From NCBI GenBank assembly GCA_017469405.1, contig JAFUGL010000011.1:1-57431 (forward strand): a stretch of 57,431 nt of DNA, read 5' to 3'. The notes under the pieces were generated by a model. It made no database searches and was not told the DNA's origin. It saw only the letters and a list, made by a program, of their open reading frames with translations. Source of the DNA: Lachnospiraceae bacterium. GTDB lineage: Bacteria; Bacillota; Clostridia; Lachnospirales; Lachnospiraceae. Below, in pieces: positions 23,509-33,586 of this stretch. The position numbers were made by a program, and so were the translations under genes. The first letter of the stretch is position 1; each line of letters opens with the position of its first letter.

Positions 23509-24021
23509 ATGAGAAGAGTCTTAACACTTTCAGTTCTCATAATTATAAATTTTACATTGCAGTCAACAATCTTTGGATTTCATAATATTAATTGTATAAC
23601 ACCAAATCTGTTGCTTATACTCACTATGTCCTTTGGACTTATGCGTGGAAGAAAAGAAGGGCTTTTGGTTGGCTTTTTTTCCGGCTTTCTGATTGACTGT
23701 TTCATGTCAAACATAATGGGACCTTTCATGCTTATATATATGCTTATCGGATATGTAAATGGCTTCTTTCACAAAAATTATATGATTGAAGATGTTTTAT
23801 TGCCTTTAATTGTTGTTATTGTTGATGATATTGTTTTTAATTTTATGCTTTATATAATTTATTTTCTTCTTCACAGAAGGCTTGAACTTTCGGATTACTT
23901 TTTAAACATTATGCTTCCGGAGGCTCTTATTACTGCACTTTTGACAGTTATTATTTATAAGTTTTATGTTATTGTTAACAGACATTTGAAAGAAAAAAGC
24001 AGAGGTAAAGAAGCTAAATGA
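23509..24021 (+). CDS. mreD: Rod-shape-determining protein MreD
   Basis: A 170-aa integral membrane protein with about five helices (LTLSVLIIINFTLQSTIFGF through ALITALLTVIIYKFYVIV) and the GLLVGFFSGFLIDCFMSNIMGPF pattern of MreD. Start at 23509 (MRRV) follows TGGAGG; upstream in-frame ATGs lack a ribosome-binding site. It overlaps PBP2 by 4 bp (ATGA). Confidence 0.9.
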   Translation: MRRVLTLSVLIIINFTLQSTIFGFHNINCITPNLLLILTMSFGLMRGRKEGLLVGFFSGFLIDCFMSNIMGPFMLIYMLIGYVNGFFHKNYMIEDVLLPLIVVIVDDIVFNFMLYIIYFLLHRRLELSDYFLNIMLPEALITALLTVIIYKFYVIVNRHLKEKSRGKEAK

Positions 24022-26861
24022 TTCGTGAAATTTTATCTTCCATAAAGGAAATTATATTAGACTATGTAAAACACAGGCTTTTTCCTGTCACAGTTGTAGT
24101 TATTGTTATTTTTTCGATTTTGATAAGGCGCCTCTTTGTGCTTCAGATTATAGAAGGTCAGGAGCATATGGATAACTTTATTTATAAATCTGAAAAGACA
24201 TTAAATATTGATTCGGTTCGTGGAAATATTTATGACAGAAATGGAAAGCTGTTAGCGTATAATGAACTGTCATATTCTGTGATTTATGGAAATGATCCCA
24301 ATATTGCCAATAAGGCAAAAGAACTTGATATGTCTGAAAATGATTTAAAGAATCAGATTTTATATAAGACTATCAATATACTTGAATCTAATGGTGATGA
24401 AATATATGTTGATTTTCCTATTGAATTGACTGACAGTGGTGAATATAAATTTACTGTAAAAGATACTCAACTCAAAAATTTCAAGAAAAATGTATATTCC
24501 GTAACCAATTTTGATGATCTGACCGATAAACAAAAGAATGCATCGGCAAAAGATATAATTGATTTTTTAAAAGATGAAAGATTTGAAGTTTCAGATGAAT
24601 ATACAGATGAAGAAACTATGAAAATTCTTTCATGCAGATATAAACTCTGGTTAAACAGATACCAGCAGTATGTTCCTGTTACCATTGCTTATGACGTAAG
24701 TGAGCAAAGTAATGCTGCAATAACAGAATATGGCGATGAGTTGTCCGGTATGGAAGTAAGTGTTAAATCACTTAGAAAGTATAATGATGCAGTTTATTTT
24801 GCACATATTATCGGATATGTCGGAAGAATTTCCAATGAAGAACTTACAGAATTTAATAAAAATTTACCTGATGATGAAAAATATAACGGTGAAGAGGTTG
24901 TTGGAAAAACCGGTATAGAGCAGTACTGTGAGTCAGAATTAAGAGGGGCGGCAGGCTATGAAACTATGTATGTGGATAATCTCGGTAAGGTTATAGAAAC
25001 TATAGATTCAAAGTCGGCAGAAGCAGGAAATGATGTATATCTTACTATAGATGCTGATTTACAAAAGTATTGCTATGACACTCTTGAAAAGGAAATAGCA
25101 TCGATTATTCTTGCAAATCTTGCACCTGTTTCATCTGTAGAAGAGGGTGAAAATGCCAAGATTCCGATAACTGATGTATATTTTGGACTTTTCAATAATA
25201 ATTATCTTTCCGTTGATGCCATGACAAGATCTGATGCATCGAATCTTGAGAAAGATATTTATAAAAGATTTGATATACGAAAAAATGATACTCTTTCTGA
25301 AATTGATAAGATACTTACAAAGGATTTTACTCCACTCTCGGCTTTATCGGCTGAGTATCAGGATTATATGGAGTATATCTGTGAAATTTTAAGTAAAAAT
25401 GATGTTTTTGACAGTTCTCTTATAGCAGCTGATGATCCGGAATTTATAAAATATACTAATAATGAAATATCTTTAGAAGAATATTTAAAATATGCTATAA
25501 GCGTTGAAGCGATTGATATTTCCATGTTGGAAGCAAAAAGTGATTATTATGACTCCGATGAGATATATGATTTATTGTGTGATTATGTAAATAATTATCT
25601 GGCTTTGGATCCTGAATTCGACAAACTCATAGTAAAGAATATGATAAAATCAAACGAAATTTCAGGTGATAATGTTGTAAATTTATTGTATTTACAAGGG
25701 GTACTTAATCCTGATTCAGACAAAGAACTGGAAGAGTATAATAATGGTCAGTATGGTCCTTATGAGTTTATGTTTAAAAAAATATCAAACCTTGATATTA
25801 CTCCTGCAATGTTGGCACTTGATCCGTGTTCCGGCTCAATAGTTGTGACTGATGTTAGAAGTGGAGATGTACTGGCGATGGTTAGTTATCCAAGTTATGA
25901 TAATAATTATATGACCAATGAGGTCGATGCGGATTATTATAATAAACTTCTTGATGATAAAACAACACCACTATATAACCGTGCCTGTCAACAAAAGATT
26001 GCTCCCGGTTCAACTTATAAGATCCTTTCGTCTGTAGCAGGTCTATCAGAGGGGGTAATTGATCAAGGCTCTTATGTATACTGTCCCGGTGAATTTGATA
26101 AGATTGATCCTGCTCCAAAATGCTGGATTTATCCAAGCGGACATGGCGGTCTTGATGTAGAAGCTGCTATACAGCGTTCCTGCAACGTTTTCTTTTATCA
26201 GGTTGGATATTCACTTGCCTGGACAAGTGACGGATACTATAGTGATTCATATGGATTAAGTCGACTTGAAAAATATGCAAAGATGTTTGGTCTTGGTGAT
26301 TTGTCAGGTGTAGAACTTCCGGAGATATCACCTAGTATTTCAGACAACGATGTTGTAAGAAGTGCTATTGGACAGGGTAGAAATTCATATGCTCCTGTTC
26401 AGCTTGCAAGGTATGTATCAACCGTAGCAAACAGTGGGACATGCTATAACCTGACACTTATAGATAAGGTTACTGATTATGAAGGAAATGTTTTAGTGGA
26501 TAATCAGGCTGAGGTTTTAAATGATTTATCGATATCTTCATCAACATGGAATTCGGTTCATAATGGTATGAGAAGAGTTATTACTTTAAACACAGCAGGA
26601 AGTGAACTTGTCAACAGAGTAAATGTTGCTGTTGCCGGAAAGTCCGGAACTGCACAGGAAAGTGAAACCAGACCTGACCATGCGTTGTTTATTTCTTATG
26701 CACCTTACGATAATCCTGAAGTATCGGTTACATGTGTATTGCAGAACGGTTATTCATCCGGTAATGCAATAGAACTTGCAGGTTTTATATATGCGTATAT
26801 GTATGATCCGGACAAGCTTAATGGAGCCGAGATGAAGGGAAATGTTATCAATTCAGACTAA
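24018..26861 (+). CDS. Penicillin-binding protein 2 (elongation transpeptidase), with a large insertion
   Basis: A 947-aa class B PBP. Cytoplasmic start, one transmembrane helix (~22-45), the dimerisation motif RGNIYDRNGKLLAYN, and a transpeptidase domain with catalytic Ser665 in PGSTYK, SCN and AGKSGTAQE. Between residues about 350 and 600 there is a roughly 250-residue acidic, helical insertion (ALSAEYQDYMEYICEILSK and similar) absent from typical PBP2. Placed with mreCD and rodA, it cross-links side-wall peptidoglycan. Confidence 0.93.
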   Translation: MIREILSSIKEIILDYVKHRLFPVTVVVIVIFSILIRRLFVLQIIEGQEHMDNFIYKSEKTLNIDSVRGNIYDRNGKLLAYNELSYSVIYGNDPNIANKAKELDMSENDLKNQILYKTINILESNGDEIYVDFPIELTDSGEYKFTVKDTQLKNFKKNVYSVTNFDDLTDKQKNASAKDIIDFLKDERFEVSDEYTDEETMKILSCRYKLWLNRYQQYVPVTIAYDVSEQSNAAITEYGDELSGMEVSVKSLRKYNDAVYFAHIIGYVGRISNEELTEFNKNLPDDEKYNGEEVVGKTGIEQYCESELRGAAGYETMYVDNLGKVIETIDSKSAEAGNDVYLTIDADLQKYCYDTLEKEIASIILANLAPVSSVEEGENAKIPITDVYFGLFNNNYLSVDAMTRSDASNLEKDIYKRFDIRKNDTLSEIDKILTKDFTPLSALSAEYQDYMEYICEILSKNDVFDSSLIAADDPEFIKYTNNEISLEEYLKYAISVEAIDISMLEAKSDYYDSDEIYDLLCDYVNNYLALDPEFDKLIVKNMIKSNEISGDNVVNLLYLQGVLNPDSDKELEEYNNGQYGPYEFMFKKISNLDITPAMLALDPCSGSIVVTDVRSGDVLAMVSYPSYDNNYMTNEVDADYYNKLLDDKTTPLYNRACQQKIAPGSTYKILSSVAGLSEGVIDQGSYVYCPGEFDKIDPAPKCWIYPSGHGGLDVEAAIQRSCNVFFYQVGYSLAWTSDGYYSDSYGLSRLEKYAKMFGLGDLSGVELPEISPSISDNDVVRSAIGQGRNSYAPVQLARYVSTVANSGTCYNLTLIDKVTDYEGNVLVDNQAEVLNDLSISSSTWNSVHNGMRRVITLNTAGSELVNRVNVAVAGKSGTAQESETRPDHALFISYAPYDNPEVSVTCVLQNGYSSGNAIELAGFIYAYMYDPDKLNGAEMKGNVINSD

Positions 26862-26890
26862 CAGTTATAGTTGAAAGGTAAAAATTAAAT

Positions 26891-27385
26891 ATGAAGAATC
26901 CCGTTATTATTAAAGGTAATAAAGAGGGCATTCGTCTGATAATTTCATCTGAAGCATCCTTTGATGAGATAAAAGAGGAACTTGATAAAAAACTTCAGAA
27001 TAAAAAACGTTATTGTACGAATTCAAAACCAATTGATATTACCTTTGAGGAAAAAATATTAACGGATGATGAAATAAACGATATACTATCTCTTTTAAGA
27101 GAAAAGGGATTAAATATAAATAATAACAATAATAAAAAAACTAAAGAATGTAAGGATAAGTGCTTTACTGATTTACAAGCAGATAAGGATGGACTTTTTT
27201 ATATTGGAAATCTAAAAACCGGACAGTCCATTAATGCATCAACAAGTATAATAATTGTTGGCAACATTGAACAGGGCGCAGCAGTTGTATCTAAGGGAAA
27301 CATAATCGTTATTGGCGAATTAAACGGATATGCAAAAGCCGGTGTTTCCGGCAACAACAACGCTTTTGTTTATAAAGTGGATTAG
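26891..27385 (+). CDS. minC: Septum site-determining protein MinC (short)
   Basis: A 164-aa MinC. The N-terminal domain is reduced. The C-terminal beta-helix has GNLKTGQSINASTSIIIVG (usual R of RSGQ replaced by K) and GAAVVSKGNIIVIGELNGYAKAG. It ends soon after that, without the usual tail. A poly-Asn/Lys stretch (~75-88) joins the two parts. MinC blocks FtsZ assembly and needs MinD, the next gene. Confidence 0.88.
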   Translation: MKNPVIIKGNKEGIRLIISSEASFDEIKEELDKKLQNKKRYCTNSKPIDITFEEKILTDDEINDILSLLREKGLNINNNNNKKTKECKDKCFTDLQADKDGLFYIGNLKTGQSINASTSIIIVGNIEQGAAVVSKGNIIVIGELNGYAKAGVSGNNNAFVYKVD

Positions 27386-27397
27386 GAGGATTTGTAA

Positions 27398-28213
27398 ATG
27401 AGTGAAGTAATTGTTGTAACAAGTGGTAAGGGTGGTGTAGGAAAGACAACTACAACTGCCAATATTGGAAGTGCTTTAGCTAATCTGGGCTTTAAGGTCT
27501 TGCTTATTGACACTGATATCGGACTTCGAAATCTGGATGTTGTTATGGGACTTGAAAACAGAATAGTATATAATATCGTTGATGTTATAGAGGGAAGCTG
27601 TAAAGCAAAACAGGCAATTATTAAAGATAAAAGTTGTCCAAGACTTGCACTTTTACCTGCGGCACAGACAAGAGATAAAACAGCTATAGCTCCTGAACAG
27701 ATGAAAAAACTTATAGAAGAACTGAAACCGGAATATGATTACATTATAATTGATTGTCCTGCAGGTATAGAGCATGGATTCAAAAATGCTATTGCAGCTG
27801 CAGAACGTGCAATTATCGTAACAACTCCTGAGGTTTCAGCAATAAGAGATGCTGATAGAATCATTGGCATATTAAATTCCTGTGAAATGCCAAGAATTGA
27901 TTTAGTTATAAATAAAATTCGAATGAATATGGTAAGACGCGGAGATATGATGTCAGTGGATGATGTAGTAGATATATTGTCGGTAAATCTAATTGGTACA
28001 ATTATGGATGATGAATCTATTGTTATATCTACTAATCGTGGTGAGATGATAGCAGGTAACAGAACAAAATCAGGTAAAACGTACACATATATAGCTAAAC
28101 GAATAGCCGGAGAAACCACAGAAAATGCATATGATGATTACAGCTTTAATATATTTAAGCTTTTAAAGAAGAAGGATAAAAATGTTCACAAAATTCAGTC
28201 TCAAGGATTATAA
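27398..28213 (+). CDS. minD: Septum site-determining ATPase MinD
   Basis: A 271-aa MinD with the deviant Walker A KGGVGKTTT at about residues 11-19, DTDIGLRNLD, IIDCPAGIE and a C-terminal amphipathic membrane-targeting helix (FNIFKLLKKKDKN). It recruits MinC to the membrane. AGGAGG precedes the ATG. The last 32 bp overlap rodA in another frame. Confidence 0.97.
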   Translation: MSEVIVVTSGKGGVGKTTTTANIGSALANLGFKVLLIDTDIGLRNLDVVMGLENRIVYNIVDVIEGSCKAKQAIIKDKSCPRLALLPAAQTRDKTAIAPEQMKKLIEELKPEYDYIIIDCPAGIEHGFKNAIAAAERAIIVTTPEVSAIRDADRIIGILNSCEMPRIDLVINKIRMNMVRRGDMMSVDDVVDILSVNLIGTIMDDESIVISTNRGEMIAGNRTKSGKTYTYIAKRIAGETTENAYDDYSFNIFKLLKKKDKNVHKIQSQGL

Positions 28214-29303
28214 CTTCAAATTGTTAATTATGGTAATAGGTATAATGGCTGCAGGTGTAGTCGCAGTAAATAGTGCTGATGAAAGCTTTACTTTAAAACA
28301 GGCAGTCGGAGTCGGAATGGGCTTTATTGTTATGATTTTTATATCTTTAATAGATTACCATTTTATTTGTAAGTTCAGCTATGTCATATACATAGTAAAT
28401 GCTGTATTACTTATTCTTGTTTTGCTCTTTGGTGTAAATGTCAACAATGCAACAAGATGGATAAATATAGGTGGAGATAATGGTGTTCAAATTCAACCTT
28501 CAGAGCTATCGAAGGTTCTTATGATTGTATTTGTAGCAGCTCTGCTTAGTAAATATAATGAGAAAAATAAAATTAATTCTTTTAAATGTATATTGGCTTT
28601 TGCCGGATATGTAGGTTTGGGTCTTTTACTTATAGCGGCTGAACCGGACCTTTCGACTACAATATGCCTTTTTATGGTACTTGCCACAATGCTCTATGTA
28701 TCGGGGTTAAGTTATAAAATCATTGGATTGGTATTACTTATATTTATTCCTGTTGCGGGGAGTTTTTTGTGGTATATACAGCTTCCGGGAGATAAAATAT
28801 TGTTAAAGCCATACCAGATTAACAGAATATTATCCTTTGTATATCCTTCAAAATACGGAGAAGATTTTTCTCAGCAAAATAATTCAATTATGGCAATCGG
28901 CTCCGGACAGCTGACAGGAAAAGGATTTAACTCTTCAACCATAGCGACAGTTAAGGATGCTAATTTCATTTCCGAACAGCAGACAGATTTCATTTTTTCG
29001 ATAATAGGCGAAGAATTAGGTTTTATAGGAAGTGTAATTATTATTGCAATTATATTGTTAATAGTGTTACAATGTATAAAGATTGCAAGGAGATCCAAGG
29101 ATACCTGCGGTATGCTTTTAGCAACCGGTGTCGGAACGCTTATAGCATATCAGTCATTTATCAATATTGGTGTTGCAACGGGGGTTTTGCCTAATACAGG
29201 TATACCATTGCCATTTATAAGCTATGGTCTTAGTTCGCTTTTAAGTATATCGTTAGGCATAGGTATTGTACTTAATGTAAGCCTGCAAAAGGCGCTTTAC
29301 TAA
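28182..29303 (+). CDS. rodA: RodA, SEDS-family peptidoglycan glycosyltransferase
   Basis: A 373-aa polytopic membrane protein of the RodA/FtsW family with about ten helices. SEDS signatures NNATRWINIGG, QPSELSKVLMI, AAEPDLSTT and the C-terminal TGIPLPFISYGLSS are present. As RodA it polymerises lipid II together with PBP2. AAGAAGG lies before the ATG inside minD. Confidence 0.95.
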   Translation: MFTKFSLKDYNFKLLIMVIGIMAAGVVAVNSADESFTLKQAVGVGMGFIVMIFISLIDYHFICKFSYVIYIVNAVLLILVLLFGVNVNNATRWINIGGDNGVQIQPSELSKVLMIVFVAALLSKYNEKNKINSFKCILAFAGYVGLGLLLIAAEPDLSTTICLFMVLATMLYVSGLSYKIIGLVLLIFIPVAGSFLWYIQLPGDKILLKPYQINRILSFVYPSKYGEDFSQQNNSIMAIGSGQLTGKGFNSSTIATVKDANFISEQQTDFIFSIIGEELGFIGSVIIIAIILLIVLQCIKIARRSKDTCGMLLATGVGTLIAYQSFINIGVATGVLPNTGIPLPFISYGLSSLLSISLGIGIVLNVSLQKALY

Positions 29304-29321
29304 AGGATAGGAGACAAGGTG

Positions 29322-29720
29322 ATGAACATTGGGTTAATAGCACATGATGCTAAGAAGAAACTTATGCAAAATTTTTGTATAGCGTACAGAGGGGTAATGT
29401 CAAAGCATGAGCTATATGCAACAGGAACGACAGGTCGAATGATAGAAGAAGTATCCAATCTTACGGTGCATAAGTTCCTTGCCGGTCATACAGGCGGGGA
29501 GCAGCAATTAGGTTCCATGATTGAAAATAATTCGATTGATTTGATGATTTTTTTAAGAGATCCGGAGACGAAGAAATCGCATGAGGTAGATATAAATAAT
29601 ATTTTTACTTTATGTGATATACATAATATTCCTCTTGCAACTAATCTTGCAACAGCGGAGCTTATGATAAAAGCGCTTGAAAGAGGAGATTTGGAATGGA
29701 GAGAGCTTTTTAAGCACTAA
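29322..29720 (+). CDS. mgsA: Methylglyoxal synthase
   Basis: A 132-aa enzyme converting dihydroxyacetone phosphate to methylglyoxal, a bypass of lower glycolysis. It shows NIGLIAHDAKK, ATGTTGRMIEE, GHTGGEQQLGSMI (phosphate binding), FLRDPETKKSHEVDI and IPLATNLATAE. ATG at 29322 chosen over the in-frame GTG one codon earlier. It commonly sits beside rodA in Clostridia. Confidence 0.96.
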   Translation: MNIGLIAHDAKKKLMQNFCIAYRGVMSKHELYATGTTGRMIEEVSNLTVHKFLAGHTGGEQQLGSMIENNSIDLMIFLRDPETKKSHEVDINNIFTLCDIHNIPLATNLATAELMIKALERGDLEWRELFKH

Positions 29721-29725
29721 GGAAA

Positions 29726-30718
29726 ATGAGAGAAATTGCAGATTTGTTTAAATCAGTGATGATACTGATAGTTATTTGCCTGATTTTTGCAATATTTATT
29801 AAACTGAATAATAAGATAGATTCACCATATAATGACAGAGATAAAAAAATCCCTGTTGCTTTTGATGATGGCTTTTCCTACGGAGAGCTTGGAGCTACAT
29901 TTGATGATACAGTAGTTTATCGGGACAATAATATTAACAGTGAACTTTTTGGAGAATGTTATTATGCACTTTTTATTAATGAAACTGATAAATATGCATA
30001 TGCTTCAAAAAACGCATTTAAACGTATGTATCCAGCCAGTATGACGAAACTCATGACAGCTATGGTAGTGCTTGATAAGGTCAATTCAAAGCAGATAAGC
30101 CTTGATGATGTTGTAACAGTTTCAAATTACTATGATTTATCTGCTGAGGGTGGAGGTGTTAATCAGCTGGGTATAGGTTCCGAGATAACAGTTAAAGATT
30201 TATTATATACTCTGTTGATTCAATCAAATAATTATTATGCACTTATACTTGCGGATTATGTTGCCGGAAGTGAAAGTGCTTTTTGTGATTTAATGAATGA
30301 AAAGGCGAAATCTATTGGTGCAACCAATACTAATTTTGTCAATCCTCATGGTCTTGATGATGTAGACCATTATACAACTGCATATGATATGTATCTTATA
30401 ATAAAAGAAGCTTATAGCTATAGTATTATAAATGAGATAGATAGTTATGAAACATATAATTATGTATATACTAATTCATCAGGTGTTCCGATTGAAGTTG
30501 ATATTGCAGCAACAAATTACTTTATCGCCGGATTGGCAAAGCTTCCAGCAAATTATGAGATTAAGGTATGGAAAACCGGAACAACAGATGGTGCGGGAAA
30601 TGCGTTGGCTATGTATTTGAAAAAAGAAGATAAGGAATATGTTGTTGTTGCTTCTTGTGGAGAATCAAAGCCTCTTTTATATGATGCTATAGTTACTATG
30701 CTGTGTCTGGTAAATTGA
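29726..30718 (+). CDS. D-alanyl-D-alanine carboxypeptidase (PBP5/DacF family)
   Basis: A 330-aa protein with an N-terminal membrane anchor (~10-28) rather than a cleaved signal. Catalytic SMTK has Ser105 and Lys108; SNNYYA and KTGTTDGAGN follow. The usual C-terminal amphipathic anchor domain of PBP5 is missing, so anchoring is through the N-terminus. It trims the pentapeptide side chain of peptidoglycan. Confidence 0.93.
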   Translation: MREIADLFKSVMILIVICLIFAIFIKLNNKIDSPYNDRDKKIPVAFDDGFSYGELGATFDDTVVYRDNNINSELFGECYYALFINETDKYAYASKNAFKRMYPASMTKLMTAMVVLDKVNSKQISLDDVVTVSNYYDLSAEGGGVNQLGIGSEITVKDLLYTLLIQSNNYYALILADYVAGSESAFCDLMNEKAKSIGATNTNFVNPHGLDDVDHYTTAYDMYLIIKEAYSYSIINEIDSYETYNYVYTNSSGVPIEVDIAATNYFIAGLAKLPANYEIKVWKTGTTDGAGNALAMYLKKEDKEYVVVASCGESKPLLYDAIVTMLCLVN

Positions 30719-30734
30719 TCATTGGTGATTACTT

Positions 30735-32126
30735 ATGGATAAAAACAATAAAATTATTAAAATTAATAGGGATATCAAGTTTAATATCGCAAGTGCCGTC
30801 GTAGCTTGTGCCTTTTTGTATGTTGTAATAACCCTGATTATTTCTTTGAAAAAGGAACCTGTTACAACATATAACGTAAATAAAACGGATATAAATAATA
30901 ATATAATTATTGAAGGTCTTGCGGTTCGTGAAGAACTGGTTCTAAATTCTGAAAAATCCGGATATGTATGCTATTACATACGTGATGGTGAAAAAATCAT
31001 GAAAAATTCCATGGTTTGTACGATAGATGAGACGGGACAGGTGTATAATACCATAAGTGATTCTGAAAGTTATGACGGACTTCTTACTTCAAATGATTAT
31101 AATGAGGTAAGAGATCTGATTTCTTTATATAAAATATCATATAAAGATTCTTCGTTTTATAATGCGTATAATTTTGAAAACAATTTAAATAATAAGGTGC
31201 TTGAGCTTACAAATGAAGTATTGATGCAACAGGTAGGACAGAGTTCGGGTAATTCGCTTGCAGCGATTTCTTCTCCGGAGAGCGGACTTGTTACATATTA
31301 TATAGATGGTTATGAAAACTACAATATTTCAAATGTAAATAAATCTGATTTTGATAAATCAAATTATAAAAAAGATACTTTAAAAACCGGAGATATCATT
31401 TCTGCAGGAACTCCTGTGGTTAAAATTGTTCCAAGTGAGAAATGGAATATAATTCTTCCCATAACTGATGATCAGGCTGCTGCCATAAATTCTGTTTACA
31501 GTGAAGAGGGGGCAAGGCTTGTTTTTAAGATAAATAATTCGTCTTATGATATAAGTATGCCTTTTGAAATTATTTATGGAAATGATGGAAAGTATCTAAA
31601 TATTACATTAGATAAATTTATGTTAAATTATATGTCAGAGAGGTTTGTGACTGTAGAGATAATTCTTGAAGATGACACCGGACTAAAGGTTCCTGTTTCT
31701 GCACTTACGCAAAAGGAAGTATATCAGATTCCTATAGGATATCTTTCGGGTGGAGGAAATCAAAGCAATAATAATAAATTAAATGTTCAGGTTATGGGTA
31801 AAGATAATGAAATTACGATAAAGCAGGTATCACCTATGATTTATAAAACTGACGAAGAATACTGTTATGTTGATCCTTTGGCATTTGATGATACAGATGT
31901 AATAATAGATATTGATACCAATGAAACCATTGCTGTATCCGTTGCTCCAAGAGTAAATATTGAAGGTGTATATTCAGCTAATAGAGGTATAGCTGAATTT
32001 AGAATGGTAACAGTAATAAAAACTATGGATGATTTTGCACTTGTTAAAAGTGATGAAGAGTTAAATATTTATGATAATATAATTCTTGATTCTTCCAAGG
32101 TGCATGAAAATCAGATTATATATTAA
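30735..32126 (+). CDS. HlyD-like membrane-anchored protein of the division cluster
   Basis: A 463-aa protein with one N-terminal transmembrane helix (~16-38), then beta-rich extracellular segments with lipoyl/barrel-sandwich character (GLAVREELVLNSEKSGYVCYY, then SPESGLVTYYIDGYEN, then GDIISAGTPVVKIVPSEKWN). In Lachnospiraceae such proteins are annotated as HlyD-family efflux adaptors and sit just before yggS-sepF. No pump is encoded nearby, so a cell-envelope or division role is more likely than export; this is inference. Confidence 0.75.
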   Translation: MDKNNKIIKINRDIKFNIASAVVACAFLYVVITLIISLKKEPVTTYNVNKTDINNNIIIEGLAVREELVLNSEKSGYVCYYIRDGEKIMKNSMVCTIDETGQVYNTISDSESYDGLLTSNDYNEVRDLISLYKISYKDSSFYNAYNFENNLNNKVLELTNEVLMQQVGQSSGNSLAAISSPESGLVTYYIDGYENYNISNVNKSDFDKSNYKKDTLKTGDIISAGTPVVKIVPSEKWNIILPITDDQAAAINSVYSEEGARLVFKINNSSYDISMPFEIIYGNDGKYLNITLDKFMLNYMSERFVTVEIILEDDTGLKVPVSALTQKEVYQIPIGYLSGGGNQSNNNKLNVQVMGKDNEITIKQVSPMIYKTDEEYCYVDPLAFDDTDVIIDIDTNETIAVSVAPRVNIEGVYSANRGIAEFRMVTVIKTMDDFALVKSDEELNIYDNIILDSSKVHENQIIY

Positions 32127-32140
32127 GAGGCGGTGTAAGT

Positions 32141-32833
32141 ATGCTAAAAGAAAATCTTGATAATGTAATGGCCAATATTAAAGCTTCATGTGAAAAGAGC
32201 GGCAGAGATGTGGATGAGGTAACATTGATAGCTGTAAGTAAGACCAAGCCTTTATCCGATATAGAGGAGCTTATGACATATGGAGTGAAGGAATATGGAG
32301 AAAACAAGGTTCAAGAGCTTTGTGATAAATATGAAAATGTATCAAGCCCGGTAAACTGGCATCTTATCGGACACCTTCAAACCAATAAAGTAAAATATAT
32401 AGTTGATAAAGCCTGCCTTATTCATTCGGTTGATTCCGTTCATCTTGCTTCGGAAATTGAAAAGCAGGCAGAAAAGAAGGGTGTTATAGCCAATATTTTG
32501 ATTCAGGTTAATATTGCTCATGAAGATACCAAATTTGGTATTGATGAGAATAATATCTATGAAATAATTGATGAAATAAAGAATTTTGAGCATATAAAGG
32601 TTAAAGGGCTTATGACAATAGCTCCTTTTGTTGAAAATCCTGAGGATAATAGAGAGTATTTTAGAAAAATGCACCAATTATTACTTGACATAAAATCAAA
32701 AAACATTGATAATACTGATATGAGTATACTCTCAATGGGTATGACCAATGATTATATGGTTGCGATTGAAGAGGGTGCTACTATGGTTCGTGTCGGAACC
32801 GGCATTTTTGGAGAGCGCAATTATAATATATGA
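32141..32833 (+). CDS. yggS: YggS/YlmE family PLP-homeostasis protein
   Basis: A 230-aa single-domain PLP protein, alanine-racemase-like barrel. The PLP Lys is in LIAVSKTKP; YGENKVQEL, NWHLIGHLQTNK and SMGMTNDY are also characteristic. It balances PLP pools; it is not a racemase. In Gram-positives it precedes sepF, as here. Confidence 0.95.
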   Translation: MLKENLDNVMANIKASCEKSGRDVDEVTLIAVSKTKPLSDIEELMTYGVKEYGENKVQELCDKYENVSSPVNWHLIGHLQTNKVKYIVDKACLIHSVDSVHLASEIEKQAEKKGVIANILIQVNIAHEDTKFGIDENNIYEIIDEIKNFEHIKVKGLMTIAPFVENPEDNREYFRKMHQLLLDIKSKNIDNTDMSILSMGMTNDYMVAIEEGATMVRVGTGIFGERNYNI

Positions 32834-32866
32834 AAATAAAACATTTTATGAGGAGATAATGTAGTT

Positions 32867-33505
32867 ATGGCTAAAGATTCAAGTAAAAGAAGTTTTTTGG
32901 ATTTCTTTAAAATGAAGGATTTAGATGATGAGGATGAGTTTGAGGATGATTTATTTGATGAAGATGATGATGAGGATGATTTCGAATCGGTAAAGCCTTC
33001 GAAAAATACATATACAAAAAACAAGCCTGCTGAAAAGACACAAAGTTATTCAAGGACATCTAATTATTCAGCTTCACAGGTTCAGTCATCAAGCAGAGCC
33101 GTACAGAGTCAGCAAAGCTCTTATGCTCAGTCAAGAGCTCAGACAAGACCTCAAAATAATAACCTTGTAGATTTTAATTCAAATAAACAACAAAGAGCAA
33201 ATAGTTATAGGGGTGGAAGCGAAGTGTATGTTATTAAACCACAGGAAATAAGTGAATCACAGACAGTAGCAGATTTCCTTAATGCAGGTAAAACAATTGT
33301 TATAAATATGGAAGGTCTTGAGCTTGCACCTGCTCAAAGAATTATAGATTTTATAGGTGGTGCATGTTACGCAATAGGCGGTACTTTACAGGCTATATCA
33401 GCCAATATATTTATAGCAGCACCAAGTTCTATAGAGGTTTCAGGAGATTTAAGAGAAGAAATTTTAAATGAAACTACTGTATCACCACAGCTTGGACAAT
33501 ACTAA
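32867..33505 (+). CDS. sepF: Cell-division protein SepF
   Basis: A 212-aa protein. The N-terminal membrane-binding helix (KRSFLDFFKMKDLDD), a long acidic then Ser/Gln-rich linker (~25-110), and the C-terminal SepF domain (VYVIKPQEISESQTVADFLNAGKTIVINMEG through NIFIAAPSSIEVSG) are seen. It tethers FtsZ to the membrane and shapes the Z-ring. GAGGAG is upstream. Confidence 0.94.
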   Translation: MAKDSSKRSFLDFFKMKDLDDEDEFEDDLFDEDDDEDDFESVKPSKNTYTKNKPAEKTQSYSRTSNYSASQVQSSSRAVQSQQSSYAQSRAQTRPQNNNLVDFNSNKQQRANSYRGGSEVYVIKPQEISESQTVADFLNAGKTIVINMEGLELAPAQRIIDFIGGACYAIGGTLQAISANIFIAAPSSIEVSGDLREEILNETTVSPQLGQY

Positions 33506-33586
33506 TAATTAGTTATATATTTATGTTTTCTTATGATATATGTATACGAGGGTATAAATCTTACTATTACGGGGGATGATTAAAAA

